Made by a program: the position numbers and the translations under genes. A DNA stretch of 64,000 bases from BRH-c25 sp035627615. GTDB lineage: Bacteria; Bacillota; Clostridia; Lutisporales; Lutisporaceae. How positions within the stretch are numbered: the stretch's first letter is position 1; each line of letters opens with the position of its first letter. Below are positions 20,528 through 30,125 of this stretch, one piece after another. Where the stretch lies: assembly GCA_035627615.1 (NCBI GenBank), contig DASPLL010000074.1:23797-87796 (forward strand). The letters run 5' to 3'. The notes under the pieces are model-generated. The model had not been told where the DNA came from, ran no database searches, and worked only from the letters and a program-made list of their open reading frames with translations.

Positions 20528-21049
20528 TTACTGCTTCGGTGCCAAAACCATCGTCATGTTTCTACCTTCCAGCTTGGCAGGTTTTTCAACGACGCAGTCG
20601 TCCTTTATAATATCATAAAATCTTCCCAAGGCTTTTTCTCCAAAGGCAACGTGATCCACTTCCCTGCCTCTGAACCTGATTGTGACCTTGACCTTGTCAC
20701 CCTCCTGCAGGAACCTCTGAGCATTTTTTGCTTTGAAATTCAAGTCATGGTCTTCAATTTTAGGTGAAAAGCGGATTTCCTTGATATTGATAACCTTTTG
20801 ATTCTTTCTCGCTTCCTTTTCCTTCTTACTCTGTTCAAACTTGAATTTACCGTAATCCATAATCCTGCACACAGGCGGTTTTGCCTGAGGTGCGATTTTG
20901 ACAAGATCAAGCTGTCTTTCTGATGCAAGCTCTAAAGCCTGTCTGGAAGACATTATACCAAGCTGATCTCCATTGGCGTCGATGATCCTCAATTCTCTGT
21001 CTCTGATTTCTTCATTGATCTGCAAGTCTTTGTTACTACTTATAACCAT
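20528..21049 (-). CDS. infC: Translation initiation factor IF-3
   Basis: A 173-residue two-domain protein. The N-terminal domain contains NEEIRDRELRIIDANGDQLG and the C-terminal domain contains VKVTIRFRGREVDHVAFGEK. IF-3 stops premature subunit joining and checks the initiator tRNA. The frame opens just after a GGAGG, 3 bp from the ATG. A leader with an attenuator hairpin precedes it. Confidence 0.98.
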   Translation of the reverse strand: MVISSNKDLQINEEIRDRELRIIDANGDQLGIMSSRQALELASERQLDLVKIAPQAKPPVCRIMDYGKFKFEQSKKEKEARKNQKVINIKEIRFSPKIEDHDLNFKAKNAQRFLQEGDKVKVTIRFRGREVDHVAFGEKALGRFYDIIKDDCVVEKPAKLEGRNMTMVLAPKQ

Positions 21050-21062
21050 TCACCTCCATTTA

Positions 21063-21223
21063 TAATACAAAAGCAGGTAGAAATATCCACCTGCCCATAA
21101 AAATCACGCTTTTGGACTTTAACCTTACTGACAATATCGTAAGGTGAGAAGTGGAACTTCTTCTTAACCTTTGAAAAGCTTATATCAATATATTTAGTTG
21201 ACTTTCACATATTTGTCTGTCGC
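21063..21223 (-). promoter_or_regulatory. Ribosomal protein L20 leader (attenuator) upstream of infC
   Basis: A minus-strand leader of about 160 nt follows a good promoter. Complementary segments AAGGTT and ACCTTA flank CACTTCTCACC (about 21140-21160). A terminator hairpin GCAGGTGGA / TCTACCTGC (21073-21094) with a TTTTG tract sits about 25 nt before the infC start. In Firmicutes this position and architecture belong to the L20 autoregulatory leader, in which L20 binding favours termination. I infer the identity from position and hairpin; I did not align to the family model. Confidence 0.75.
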
Positions 21224-21229
21224 TTATAT

Positions 21230-21258
21230 ATGTTACCATTGTACTTATTTAATGTCAA
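21230..21258 (-). promoter_or_regulatory. Sigma-A promoter of infC-rpmI-rplT
   Basis: On the minus strand TTGACA (21253-21258), 17 bp, then TAACAT (21230-21235) with TGG just before the -10. The expected start is near 21223. The long leader lies downstream. Confidence 0.8.
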
Positions 21259-21270
21259 GGAATATTTTTA

Positions 21271-21357
21271 GTTGTGCGTTACGCGTTTCGAGTATTCAAA
21301 AAGGGCTTCGAAGCACCGGCAAAAATCGCGTAACTTGCAACCCGTAACTCATAACCA
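21271..21357. repeat. Inverted heptamer arrays around CTTCGAAG
   Basis: Left arm 21271-21293 reads GTTGTGC, GTTACGC, GTTTCGA. CTTCGAAG is at 21306-21313. Right arm 21327-21357 contains CGTAACT, TGCAACC, CGTAACT and CATAACC, the reverse-complement type. It lies in the gap between the pepV stop and the infC promoter. Confidence 0.85.
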
Positions 21358-21372
21358 GCCCTTAAGGAATAC

Positions 21373-22782
21373 CTACCTGACCAACTCATATATCGCCTCA
21401 GCATATATTTTTGTGCTCATCAGCAGGTCTTCAATCCCTATGTACTCATCCTTCTGGTGTGCAGTTTCTTCTCTTCCCGGGAACAAGGGACCGAAGGCAA
21501 CAGCATTTTTTATTGCCCTTGCATAGGTTCCTCCGCCTATGGATATCAGTTCCGCCTTTTGACCTGTCACATCCTCGTACACCTTTTGCAGTATCTTTAT
21601 CATAAAGTTGTCCGCAGGTACGTAGAGAGGATCCTTAGCCGCACCTTCCACAAGGCTTATACCGGAAACAGCGGTTTTCTCCCTGATTATATCATATACA
21701 TCATTCTTTGTCCTGGTTACAGGATATCTTATATTTATTCCCACACTGCCCTTTTCTTCAGTAACATCAATTGTGCCCAGATTGAATACCAGCTTCCCTG
21801 ATACTTCATCACTCATTGCAACACCAAAGGAACTGCCGTCAGTTTCCATTCCGATATGCTCATCCAGGAAGTTTATGTATGCTATCTGTTCCGATACACA
21901 AAGAGGCAGCTTGCAGAGGCAGGAAATAAGCTGGGCTATTGCATTGGTTCCCTTGCTTGGTGTACTTCCATGGGCTGATACTCCATAGGATTTTATGATG
22001 CACTTCTCACCGTCAATTACAGCCTCTAGTCTGGCATTCTTTTTATCTTTCAAATATTCTACCGTCTTTTTGATTCTATCTGCAAAATCCTTCTTCATTT
22101 CAAGCTCGCATTCGCAGTAGTCCGGAACCATATTGACCTTGTTTCCGCCCTGGATTCGTTTTATCTTCAAGCCGCAGCAGCAGGATTCCTCATTTTTTTC
22201 AAATTCCTTCTGCAGATTAAATATTAGTATACCCATTTCACTGTTGATTATAGGAAAGTCTGCATCGGGTGAAAAACCACATAAAGGCATCTCTGCATTT
22301 TTAAAATAATGCTTCATACATGCCCAGCGTCCGCTTTCCTCATCACAGCCTACTATTATTCTGACTCTTCTGTTGAATTTTTCACCAGAATCCATAACAG
22401 CTTTCAGGCCATATATGGCAGCAACTGCCGGCCCTTTATCATCGCTGCTGCCTCTGCCGAATATCTTGCCGTCTGCAACTTCTCCGCCGTATGGATCGTG
22501 AGACCAGCCGGAGCCTTCAGGAACTATGTCAACATGAACCAGAATTCCTACTACCTCATCGCCTTCGCCAAATTCCGCATGACCTGCGTATCCATCAAAA
22601 TTCTCTGTCTTCATTCCAAGGCCGCTGCATATTTCCAGTACCCTGTCCAAGCATTGACGTACTTCTTTGCCAAAGGGTGCGCCCGGTTCCGGTTTTGACT
22701 CCAGGCTCCTAATCTGTATAAGCTCCTTGGTGCTCTTAATAATTTCATCCTTCATAGAGTCGATTCTTTTGTCCAATTTCAT
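21373..22782 (-). CDS. pepV: M20 family dipeptidase (PepV-like)
   Basis: A 469-residue zinc exopeptidase. Metal ligands expected for M20 appear in VGILVHVDIVP (His), GRGSSDDKGP (Asp), GCDEESG (Glu) and near the C-terminus in GREETAHQKDEY (His). The lid domain is inserted at about 190-330 as in PepV. The family cleaves unblocked dipeptides, including those with D-residues or beta-Ala in some members. The substrate is not readable here. Confidence 0.88.
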   Translation of the reverse strand: MKLDKRIDSMKDEIIKSTKELIQIRSLESKPEPGAPFGKEVRQCLDRVLEICSGLGMKTENFDGYAGHAEFGEGDEVVGILVHVDIVPEGSGWSHDPYGGEVADGKIFGRGSSDDKGPAVAAIYGLKAVMDSGEKFNRRVRIIVGCDEESGRWACMKHYFKNAEMPLCGFSPDADFPIINSEMGILIFNLQKEFEKNEESCCCGLKIKRIQGGNKVNMVPDYCECELEMKKDFADRIKKTVEYLKDKKNARLEAVIDGEKCIIKSYGVSAHGSTPSKGTNAIAQLISCLCKLPLCVSEQIAYINFLDEHIGMETDGSSFGVAMSDEVSGKLVFNLGTIDVTEEKGSVGINIRYPVTRTKNDVYDIIREKTAVSGISLVEGAAKDPLYVPADNFMIKILQKVYEDVTGQKAELISIGGGTYARAIKNAVAFGPLFPGREETAHQKDEYIGIEDLLMSTKIYAEAIYELVR

Positions 22783-22844
22783 TATATATCACCTACCTAT
22801 TATTCTTTTCACTTTATATTATATACAATACTAATCATTGTAAA

Positions 22845-22878
22845 ATGAGTGACGGCAGACTGAACTGCTGTCACTCAT
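22845..22878 (-). terminator. Terminator of the DUF3798 ABC transporter operon
   Basis: A 14-bp stem (ATGAGTGACGGCAG / CTGCTGTCACTCAT, one G-U) with a six-base loop lies 17 bp past the second permease stop. On the minus strand it is followed by TTTTAC. Confidence 0.85.
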
Positions 22879-22894
22879 TCATTAACCTTTTTAT

Positions 22895-24004
22895 TTATTC
22901 CTGCTCTGCCTTTTGCTTAGCCATTGCTCTCTTCTGGAAAGCATGGAGTACAAGAGACATTGCGATAACACCATATGCCACAAAGGCTCTGAAGAATTCT
23001 CCCAACTGAGCGTCTCCAAACAGGTTCTTGCCTGCATTAGGAGAAACAATAAACAGCAGGTGGAACAGTACTGTACCTATTATTGCCTGCCCTATCGTAG
23101 CCTTTGTTACTGTAGCTCCGCCTACAAGAATAGCAGCAACCGCAAACATGCCAACCTGCTCATGACTGCTGTATGTCTGAAGTGTTCCTATATTTTGCAG
23201 GAACATAATCTGACCCCATGCCGCCATTACTGTAGAAATTGTTATAGCAATAAGCCTTGTCTTGTCAACATCTATACCTGAGACCTTGGCAATATGTATA
23301 TCCTGTCCCAGGGCTCTGAAATCCTGTCCCATCTTTGTCTTTACAATGAATCTTGTAAAGTAGCAGAAGAATATTATTATAAGTATGGAAACCATCGGAA
23401 TTTTAATACCGAAAATATTCAGCTTCCATATATTGTCCAGTGAGTATTGTATGAATTTGAGATCTACGGCATTTTTAAGTCCAACGCCACCAGGCAATAT
23501 TATCTCAGGATTGTTCACAGGAATGATCGTACCCATAAATAGCAGGAATACCAGCTGGTATAAGCCCATTGCGAAGTAGCCCAGTATAAGGCTCGTTATC
23601 ATTTCCTGGCCTTTTGTCTTGTTCAATATCTTACCTGTTCCAAGTCCGAACAAAAGCGCGAAAGGTAAGGCTATCAGCAACGAAAGCAAAAGTCCCGGTA
23701 TACTGCCGACATTCATAAGCTTAATGACTACCAGAGCGATTTGCCCCGCCATGGCACCAATTACCAGCGCAAAGTTAAGGCCCATACCTGCAATAACCGG
23801 TATAATCAGAGAAAGTACCAGAAGCAGATTTCTGTCAAGTCTCAGAACCAACTCGTTTATTACATAGTTAAGATTAAGTTTTGAAGCATATACACCTGCT
23901 AAGCAGATTATTATGAACATTATGGGAACAGAATTCTGGACCAAGATATTCAACAAATTAAAGGACTTTTCCTTTTTGTTTTTCAATTCCATTTGTGTAC
24001 TCAT
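22895..24004 (-). CDS. ABC transporter permease 2 (BPD_transp_2 type)
   Basis: A 369-residue integral membrane protein with about ten predicted helices. It resembles the RbsC/NupQ class of permeases (segments GMGLNFALVIGAMAGQIALV and ALGQDIHIAKVSGIDVDKTR). Its ATG overlaps the stop of permease 1 by one base (TAATG). It is the last gene of the four-gene transporter operon and would form a heterodimeric channel with permease 1. Confidence 0.88.
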   Translation of the reverse strand: MSTQMELKNKKEKSFNLLNILVQNSVPIMFIIICLAGVYASKLNLNYVINELVLRLDRNLLLVLSLIIPVIAGMGLNFALVIGAMAGQIALVVIKLMNVGSIPGLLLSLLIALPFALLFGLGTGKILNKTKGQEMITSLILGYFAMGLYQLVFLLFMGTIIPVNNPEIILPGGVGLKNAVDLKFIQYSLDNIWKLNIFGIKIPMVSILIIIFFCYFTRFIVKTKMGQDFRALGQDIHIAKVSGIDVDKTRLIAITISTVMAAWGQIMFLQNIGTLQTYSSHEQVGMFAVAAILVGGATVTKATIGQAIIGTVLFHLLFIVSPNAGKNLFGDAQLGEFFRAFVAYGVIAMSLVLHAFQKRAMAKQKAEQE

Positions 24005-25047
24005 TAGTCATTACCTCCTACCTTGGTCAGAGCGTATAGGATAACACCGTTCTGAACAATGATCCTGATTACTTCTGAAAGATTACCTTCAGGCATCAAT
24101 TTATTGATAGTAGGAAGGGATATCGTCAAAAGCATTTGGAATAATATAACACCTGATATAACATTGGATATTGATGCTTTTTTTGCGCTGGCTCCTCCAA
24201 GAAGAATTGCTGAAATCGCTACAAAGGGCATCATCAGTGGGCCCTGATATAGCTGGAAGAAACCATAGCTCTGTGCATAGACAAGAATTCCTATACCGCC
24301 TAGTATTGTTGATATTACCATACCTACAGTCCTCTGCTTGTCAACATTTATCCCTGACGCCTCTGCAAATTTCGGGTTATCACCTGCAGCAAGCATTGCG
24401 GCACCTGTTTTGGATTTCATAAACAGCCACATCAGGAAGCAGAGTATTCCAAAGAAAATAAGAGTGCCAACTGGTATATTCATATCAAACAGCTTTATAT
24501 CCATAAAATTATCCAGTATCTTATCATATCTTCCGGCAAGGGAAATGGTCTGACGCAGACCCTTTCCGCCTATTGCCCATATCATCTCCGGGCTTTTGAA
24601 AGGAAGCAGCAGCCAGGCTATGCTCATGAGGAAAACAATAGCCCATCCCATGTATGTACCTATAGTCATCTCATCACCTTTAACCTTGTTGATGAGTTTT
24701 GAGTACAGATATCCTGATATAGCAGACATCGGTATTGATACTAGAACTGCCAGCATAAAAGCCGACATTCCTGTCATATCCATTTCTATAGATATACAAC
24801 CTGCAAGCAAGCCGCATATTATACCTATTGAAAGCGCAAAATTAAGACCCGTACCTGAGGCTATACTGGGTACCATTGCCAGTACCAGAACGCTGTTCAT
24901 TCCTATTCTGACAAGTGAATCCCTGAAAAGCCCTGGGATATCCTGTTGTTGTATGATTGCTGTTGCTATAAGTATAACAAGGAAAATTACAATAAAAACT
25001 TTTGGGTAGCCATACTTATTGATAAGCTTATTCCATGTACTTTTCAT
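24004..25047 (-). CDS. ABC transporter permease 1 (BPD_transp_2 type)
   Basis: A 347-residue integral membrane protein of the same class, with the matching segments GTGLNFALSIGIICGLLAG and AAGDNPKFAEASGINVDKQR. It begins directly after the ATPase stop (TAGATG), with an AGGAGG upstream. The two permeases share the family layout but are clearly different sequences, which suggests an asymmetric pore as in nucleoside or purine importers. Confidence 0.88.
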   Translation of the reverse strand: MKSTWNKLINKYGYPKVFIVIFLVILIATAIIQQQDIPGLFRDSLVRIGMNSVLVLAMVPSIASGTGLNFALSIGIICGLLAGCISIEMDMTGMSAFMLAVLVSIPMSAISGYLYSKLINKVKGDEMTIGTYMGWAIVFLMSIAWLLLPFKSPEMIWAIGGKGLRQTISLAGRYDKILDNFMDIKLFDMNIPVGTLIFFGILCFLMWLFMKSKTGAAMLAAGDNPKFAEASGINVDKQRTVGMVISTILGGIGILVYAQSYGFFQLYQGPLMMPFVAISAILLGGASAKKASISNVISGVILFQMLLTISLPTINKLMPEGNLSEVIRIIVQNGVILYALTKVGGND

Positions 25048-26655
25048 CTAAATAACCTCCTTTGAACGGGCACTATATTCCCCTGCCATCATGAGGCCGA
25101 AATCAACATCTGATGCCTTGGGGCTCAGGATGCCTTCAATCTTGCCTTCATATACAATAGCTATCCTGTCACATATTGATCTCAATTCGCCCAGTTCACT
25201 GGATGTCATTACAATTGTCATACCCATCTCCCTATTTAATTTTACGAGTAAATCAAGTACAAGTTTTTTTGCCCCAATATCAATACCTCTTGTAGGCTCG
25301 GATACAAATAATATTTCCGGTTCCAGCGTAAGCGCTCTTGCAATGCATACCTTCTGCTGGTTTCCACCGCTGAGTCTTCTTGTATACTGTGTAGGCCCTG
25401 TACATCTTATGTCAAGGTCCTTGATCATCTTGTTTCCCCATTCCCTTATACCTTTAGAATCCTGCATAGAGAAGAACTTCATTCCAAGCAGCGGCTTCAG
25501 GTACTTGTCCTGTATCTGCATGCTGGTCATAACTATATTCATTTCAATAGAAGTATCCAGAAGCAAGCCTACACCTCTTCTGTCTTCTGAAACAAAAGCA
25601 AGTTTGTTCTCTATTGCTTTCTTAGGATTATTAAGCTCAATTGTCTTATTATTCATCAACACATCACCGGAAGCCCTGTATAAACCCATAACACCATTGG
25701 CAATCCCTATCTTTCCTTGTCCTGCCAATCCGCCTATACCCAGAATTTCACCTTTTTTTATTTCAAAGCTTATATCCTTAACAATTTCTCCCGGCATATC
25801 TACTTTTAGGTTTTTTATTGACATAATGATTTCATCAGATTCATTCTGCTGCATTATCTCATGCTCAATTCTATCAACCTTTCTGCCAACCATCAGCTGC
25901 GCTATCTTTTCTACGGTAGCATCCTCATGAGTCAAAGCCCCTACCTGTTCCCCGTCCCTTAAGACAGTTATATTGTCAGCAACAGCCAGTACCTCATCCA
26001 GTCTGTGAGTTATGAAAAGAATGGCTATACCCTGTCCGGCAAGCTTTTTCATAGCATCCAGCAGCTTATCGGCTTCACTTTCCGTAAGAACTGCAGTAGG
26101 CTCATCAAATACCAGAAGCTTCATATTTTCCTTGTCTATTTCCCTGGCAATCTCAACAAACTGCATATATCCTACCGGAAGACCTGCTATCGGCAGCCAA
26201 TCATCAACATTCATCCCCAACTGTGCCAATGCTTTTTGAGAATCCTTTCTCATTGCATCAACATCCAGTGATTTCAGACTGGGACCAAGTATCTTGCTCA
26301 AAGCATTGTGCTTTGTAATTTCCCTGTTCAGTTTTATGTTCTCTGTAATAGTAAAACCCGGCAGCAGCATAAATTCCTGATGTACCATGCCTATTCCCAG
26401 ATCCATGGCATCCTTCGGTGATTTAATCTCAGCCTTGTTTCCGTCAAATTCAATCTCTCCGTTAAAGCCACCGGTACTATGTATGACCGGCATCCCAAAA
26501 ATAATATTCATCAGCGTCGATTTTCCCGCACCGTTCTCTCCGACCAGAGCATGTATCTCTCCTGCTCTGACCTTTAGATTAACACCCTTCAGAACTTTAT
26601 TGCCGAAATATTCTTTTTCAATATTGCTTAATTTCAGTACAATCTTTTCTTCCAT
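25048..26655 (-). CDS. ABC transporter ATP-binding protein with two nucleotide-binding domains
   Basis: A 535-residue duplicated ATPase of the sugar/nucleoside (MglA/NupO) type. The first domain has Walker A GENGAGKST near residue 40 and Walker B LLVFDEPTA, but its signature is the reduced LPVGYMQ. The second domain has a degenerate Walker A (GLAGQGKIG, no Ser/Thr after Lys) and an intact signature LSGGNQQKV. This pairing of one competent catalytic site made from complementary halves is normal for the class. Confidence 0.93.
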   Translation of the reverse strand: MEEKIVLKLSNIEKEYFGNKVLKGVNLKVRAGEIHALVGENGAGKSTLMNIIFGMPVIHSTGGFNGEIEFDGNKAEIKSPKDAMDLGIGMVHQEFMLLPGFTITENIKLNREITKHNALSKILGPSLKSLDVDAMRKDSQKALAQLGMNVDDWLPIAGLPVGYMQFVEIAREIDKENMKLLVFDEPTAVLTESEADKLLDAMKKLAGQGIAILFITHRLDEVLAVADNITVLRDGEQVGALTHEDATVEKIAQLMVGRKVDRIEHEIMQQNESDEIIMSIKNLKVDMPGEIVKDISFEIKKGEILGIGGLAGQGKIGIANGVMGLYRASGDVLMNNKTIELNNPKKAIENKLAFVSEDRRGVGLLLDTSIEMNIVMTSMQIQDKYLKPLLGMKFFSMQDSKGIREWGNKMIKDLDIRCTGPTQYTRRLSGGNQQKVCIARALTLEPEILFVSEPTRGIDIGAKKLVLDLLVKLNREMGMTIVMTSSELGELRSICDRIAIVYEGKIEGILSPKASDVDFGLMMAGEYSARSKEVI

Positions 26656-26696
26656 TTGAATCCTCCTTCAAGGGAATACTCCTGTACTATATATAA

Positions 26697-26718
26697 GGTT
26701 GCCGGAAGTCCGGCAACC
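26697..26718 (-). other. Intercistronic hairpin between binding protein and ATPase genes
   Basis: A perfect 10-bp stem GGTTGCCGGA / TCCGGCAACC with a two-base loop follows the binding-protein gene. No long U-tract follows. In ABC operons such hairpins often protect or partly terminate the message so that the binding protein is made in excess. Confidence 0.7.
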
Positions 26719-26747
26719 CTACATATATTATGGTATGTCTTGCTATA

Positions 26748-27902
26748 TTAGAACGTTATATAGTCACAAAGCAACAGATAGAAGTTATCCTGATTGTCAT
26801 AATTGCTGAACTGTATATCATATCCGCCTGAAGCATTTTTGTAAGCAGTCTTTAATGCTTCAGCATCGTTCTTTCCTATTTTGCCTTCAGCATACTGCAT
26901 TGCATAATCAACTGCTGCAGCTGTGGACATCATGCTGAATGGTACCGGCCATGTTGAGAATCTTCCTGTGCCGTTCTTTTCAGCTATCTTTGTCTTAATC
27001 TGCTCGATAAGGTAAGCAACGTCTCCGGCCTTGTCTTCAGGTATCTGAAGTCCAAGTGCTCCCGGATATCCATGATATGGGCTCGGGCAGCACTGCTGTG
27101 CATCTATGGCGCCGCTCTCAAGTGAAGCCTTTATAAGGGGCTCCTGCATTGCGCAGTTTGTGCTGAAGAAATTAGTGTCTTTGCCAAGCTCTTTAACTTT
27201 TCTTGGAACGTCTTCAAGTATGAACTGCTGTGCTCCCGGTATACCTGCATCCCCTGTCGGGTCCGGAGCTGTTGCATCAACAAAATTAATACCGAGCTTT
27301 TCGCATTCGGTCTTGAATATATCTCTTCTCTGAGCGAGAAGCGGATATGACATGTGTCTTGGGAATGAATAATGAACGAAATTCTTTGCGCCAAGCTTCT
27401 GAGCCTGTGCTGGAATTGTGTAGCCCATTGCAAGTTCATCAGGCTGGAGAAGTATGTCTGCTTTGCTGCCTATTACGTCGGTTTCAGCAGGAGTAACAGC
27501 TATCAGCAGCATGTCAGGTCTCTGTTCCCTGATCTTTTCAAACATGGCGGCTGTGCCCTGAACACCCTGATTTACTACAAGAGCCATAACTTCCGGATCT
27601 GAAGCCAATGCCAAACCGTTGGATATGAAAACTTCCTGTTCCTTCATGAAGTTATCAGGCATTGTCTGAGTGACTATTTTGTCTGCGCCGTATTTCTTTA
27701 CAGCAATTTCACCAGATCTGAATTCTTCTTCATTCTGGGATACTGTGTTTGTGTAGATAGCTACTTTGAAATTCTTTGCTGCCGGTTCTGCTGCGGCTGC
27801 TGGTTCTGCTGCAGCTGGTGCTGCTGGTTCTGCTGGTTTTGCGCAGGCTGCAAGGCTTAACAGCATTACAACTGCCAAAACAAGAGCTAATACCTTTTTC
27901 AT
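26748..27902 (-). CDS. DUF3798-like substrate-binding lipoprotein
   Basis: A 384-residue lipoprotein. The signal peptide ends in a lipobox (SLAAC, Cys20), followed by an Ala/Pro/Glu linker (about 21-42). The body looks like a periplasmic-binding fold beginning FKVAIYTNTVSQNEEEF, with VMALVVNQGVQGTAAMFEKI after it. I associate the sequence with DUF3798 from memory; no search was run. It heads an operon with two ABC permeases and an ATPase, so it is the ligand receptor. The ligand is unknown. A small hairpin (CTGGAA/TTCCAG, about 27937-27958) lies in the leader. Confidence 0.75.
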   Translation of the reverse strand: MKKVLALVLAVVMLLSLAACAKPAEPAAPAAAEPAAAAEPAAKNFKVAIYTNTVSQNEEEFRSGEIAVKKYGADKIVTQTMPDNFMKEQEVFISNGLALASDPEVMALVVNQGVQGTAAMFEKIREQRPDMLLIAVTPAETDVIGSKADILLQPDELAMGYTIPAQAQKLGAKNFVHYSFPRHMSYPLLAQRRDIFKTECEKLGINFVDATAPDPTGDAGIPGAQQFILEDVPRKVKELGKDTNFFSTNCAMQEPLIKASLESGAIDAQQCCPSPYHGYPGALGLQIPEDKAGDVAYLIEQIKTKIAEKNGTGRFSTWPVPFSMMSTAAAVDYAMQYAEGKIGKNDAEALKTAYKNASGGYDIQFSNYDNQDNFYLLLCDYITF

Positions 27903-28047
27903 TTTTTCCCCTCCACTTATTTAGTTTATTTATTAGACTGGAAAGCTCAGCCTTCCAGATACTAATCCATACATAATAACATATTATCTAATTACGTGAA
28001 TTATCCGATTATTCCTATTTTTATAACATATTTCTCTGAAGTTTTTT

Positions 28048-28683
28048 TCAGATTAACCTGTACTTATTTTTAGGCCTGCCGATCTGTCCATAGATGGGGA
28101 TGATCTCTATCTTTCTCTCCTCAAGTAAATACTGCACATATCTATGCACCGTCTGATATGCAAGGTTAAGTCCATTTGTAATATCATCTATCGTAACACC
28201 CTCGCTCTGCTCCCTCAGGTATTCACAGATAATGCTCAGGGTGGCGGGACTGATTCCCTTGTCAATATAAACCTGATGCTTTTCTTCAATATATTTTTGC
28301 TGGATCTCATTTATTCTCAGATTCATCTTTATGCGGGAAATCAGATCAGGTGATTTTATCGGTTTTATTGCAAAATCCGTTGCACCTGAAGCAATAAATT
28401 TCTCAGCGGTTTCCTGCCTTTCGTCAACAGTAAGTACCAGTATGGATACGGCATTATCCAGCTGACGGATTTTTTTCACCGTCGTAAGCCCATCCCAATC
28501 CGGCATATGATAATCAACAATGGCCAGGTTCGGCTTGTGTATCTTGCATAGCTCATAGCCCTGCCTGCCGTTTGTGACGGTTACAGCTTCCCAGCCTCCA
28601 TGCAGGCATATCTCATTAATGGTATAAAGAATATCAGGTTCATCATCTATTATTACAATTTTGGGTGTAGTCATTTTTTTCAA
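28048..28683 (-). CDS. Response regulator, CitB-type output domain
   Basis: A 211-residue two-domain regulator. The receiver domain has the acidic pocket DDE at 13-15, the phosphorylated Asp57 in AIVDYHMPDWDG, and a conserved Lys near 107 (KPIKSP). The C-terminal part (about 150-211) ends in a winged helix with GQIGRPKNKYRL, as in CitB/DpiA-like regulators, which control uptake of carboxylates and similar compounds. Its kinase is encoded 33 bp upstream and the ABC transporter operon starts 145 bp downstream, so the transporter is its likely target. Confidence 0.9.
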   Translation of the reverse strand: MKKMTTPKIVIIDDEPDILYTINEICLHGGWEAVTVTNGRQGYELCKIHKPNLAIVDYHMPDWDGLTTVKKIRQLDNAVSILVLTVDERQETAEKFIASGATDFAIKPIKSPDLISRIKMNLRINEIQQKYIEEKHQVYIDKGISPATLSIICEYLREQSEGVTIDDITNGLNLAYQTVHRYVQYLLEERKIEIIPIYGQIGRPKNKYRLI

Positions 28684-28716
28684 TTAAATCACCTCATATA
28701 TATAAGATCAATGATT

Positions 28717-30102
28717 TTATTCCTTACCTGAGTCAAAGGCCGGAAGGAAAATAGTTGCCTTCGTTCCGACATCAACCCGGCTTTCAATTCCAATTGCCCC
28801 TTCATTATCCTCAATGATACTTTTCGCGAAGGGCAGTCCCAGACCGGAGGTATTATTAGTCGAATAACCTGCCTCCCAAATCCTGCCGAGGTCTGACTCC
28901 CTTATACCTATGCCGTTATCCTGAATTATAATATTTATCCCCTTATCAGCAGGCTTCACAACTACATTTATAAGCTTATGCGGATTCCTGCAAGGCACAA
29001 CGATAGCATTTTCCAATATATTTATAACAGCCCGGGCAATTCTTATTTTGTTTACATATATGTCAGGAAGCTCTTCGATAATGCTGAAGGTGAATTTTAT
29101 CTCCTCATCCTCCAGCGGCAGCTGTGCCCTTATATAGCTTATAAGTTCGGAAGCCTTCAGCTTCTGCCGCGAAGACTCATAAAGAAAGCTTGAGATCATT
29201 TCACTCATTTTGCTGACAGAGTTTTCAATACGGTCGCTGTACTCCTCCAGTTTCCCCTGACCGTTGGCAGAAACAATCAGTGAATTCAATCCCCGTATGG
29301 TAACCAGCGGCGTCTTCAAGTCGTGAACCAGGGACTTTACCTCCTGATATACACGGTTCTCAAGAGCCTTTATCTTCATATTCCTGATTTCACTTTCCTT
29401 TTTATAATTCTCTCTTACCATATGTATGTTCCGGGAGTAGCTTATAAAAAGTGTCGCTGTAATAAAAGCTGATATTATAAAAGGCAGGAAGAACGCAAAT
29501 CCGCTGAAATTAAGAACTGCAGCAGCATCCAGATACATACCTGCAATTTTTATACTGTAATGCAAATCACTTTTCCCGAACTGGTATGCAGAAAAAAGCG
29601 GCATTATATTCAACCAGTGGAATGCGAAGAATACCTGTATTGATACTATAAAAACCTGAATAAAGCTGTTTGTTTCGCCAAATAATTTTTCAAAAAGAAA
29701 CAGCGTTATGAGTAGAGCCGATATTGTAGACACAGGCTCCCATGGCAGTTCAAACAAAGCAGAGTTTGTCCAATGTAAAAAAATAATAGCAGTAAGCGAG
29801 ACAAGGAATATGTCAAAGTGCTTTAACCTGTACTTAATTTCCGAATGAAATATAACAAGCATTGTTCCCATAAAAATGAAGGTGCTTTGTATAGCGTACA
29901 GGGAATTGATCACAGCCGATGCCAGTATAAGGTGTCCGCTGTCCCCTTTATTTATTGCTTCCCTTATCTTCAGGATTATGTTGAACCAGACAGGCTGCGT
30001 AGAAAAAGGAAACAACAAACCGAGACAGATCAGCATAATACCAACCGCCACATATATCCTCAGATATTTTGTTTCACTCATTTTCAGCTTTAATGTTGTC
30101 AT
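28717..30102 (-). CDS. Membrane-bound sensor histidine kinase
   Basis: A kinase of about 460 residues with roughly six or seven transmembrane helices (first 240 residues), a coiled linker, and a HisKA/HATPase core. The H-box is SLVHDLKTPLVTIRG, the N-box NILENAI, the G1 box QDNGIGIRESDLG, and the G2 box TSGLGLPFAKSI. The ATG at 30102 is preferred because GGAAGAGGT lies 7 nt upstream. An ATG at 30126 overlaps the preceding stop as TAATG but has no Shine-Dalgarno. There is no large extracytoplasmic domain, so a binding protein may act as the sensor input. Confidence 0.9.
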   Translation of the reverse strand: MTTLKLKMSETKYLRIYVAVGIMLICLGLLFPFSTQPVWFNIILKIREAINKGDSGHLILASAVINSLYAIQSTFIFMGTMLVIFHSEIKYRLKHFDIFLVSLTAIIFLHWTNSALFELPWEPVSTISALLITLFLFEKLFGETNSFIQVFIVSIQVFFAFHWLNIMPLFSAYQFGKSDLHYSIKIAGMYLDAAAVLNFSGFAFFLPFIISAFITATLFISYSRNIHMVRENYKKESEIRNMKIKALENRVYQEVKSLVHDLKTPLVTIRGLNSLIVSANGQGKLEEYSDRIENSVSKMSEMISSFLYESSRQKLKASELISYIRAQLPLEDEEIKFTFSIIEELPDIYVNKIRIARAVINILENAIVVPCRNPHKLINVVVKPADKGINIIIQDNGIGIRESDLGRIWEAGYSTNNTSGLGLPFAKSIIEDNEGAIGIESRVDVGTKATIFLPAFDSGKE

Positions 30103-30125
30103 AATATGACCTCTTCCAATAATCA

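Noticed and set aside
27950..28040. GATAAT repeats upstream of the DUF3798 operon as a response-regulator site
   Set aside because: Two GATAAT copies about 17 bp apart in AT-rich DNA are too weak to call as an operator without comparison.
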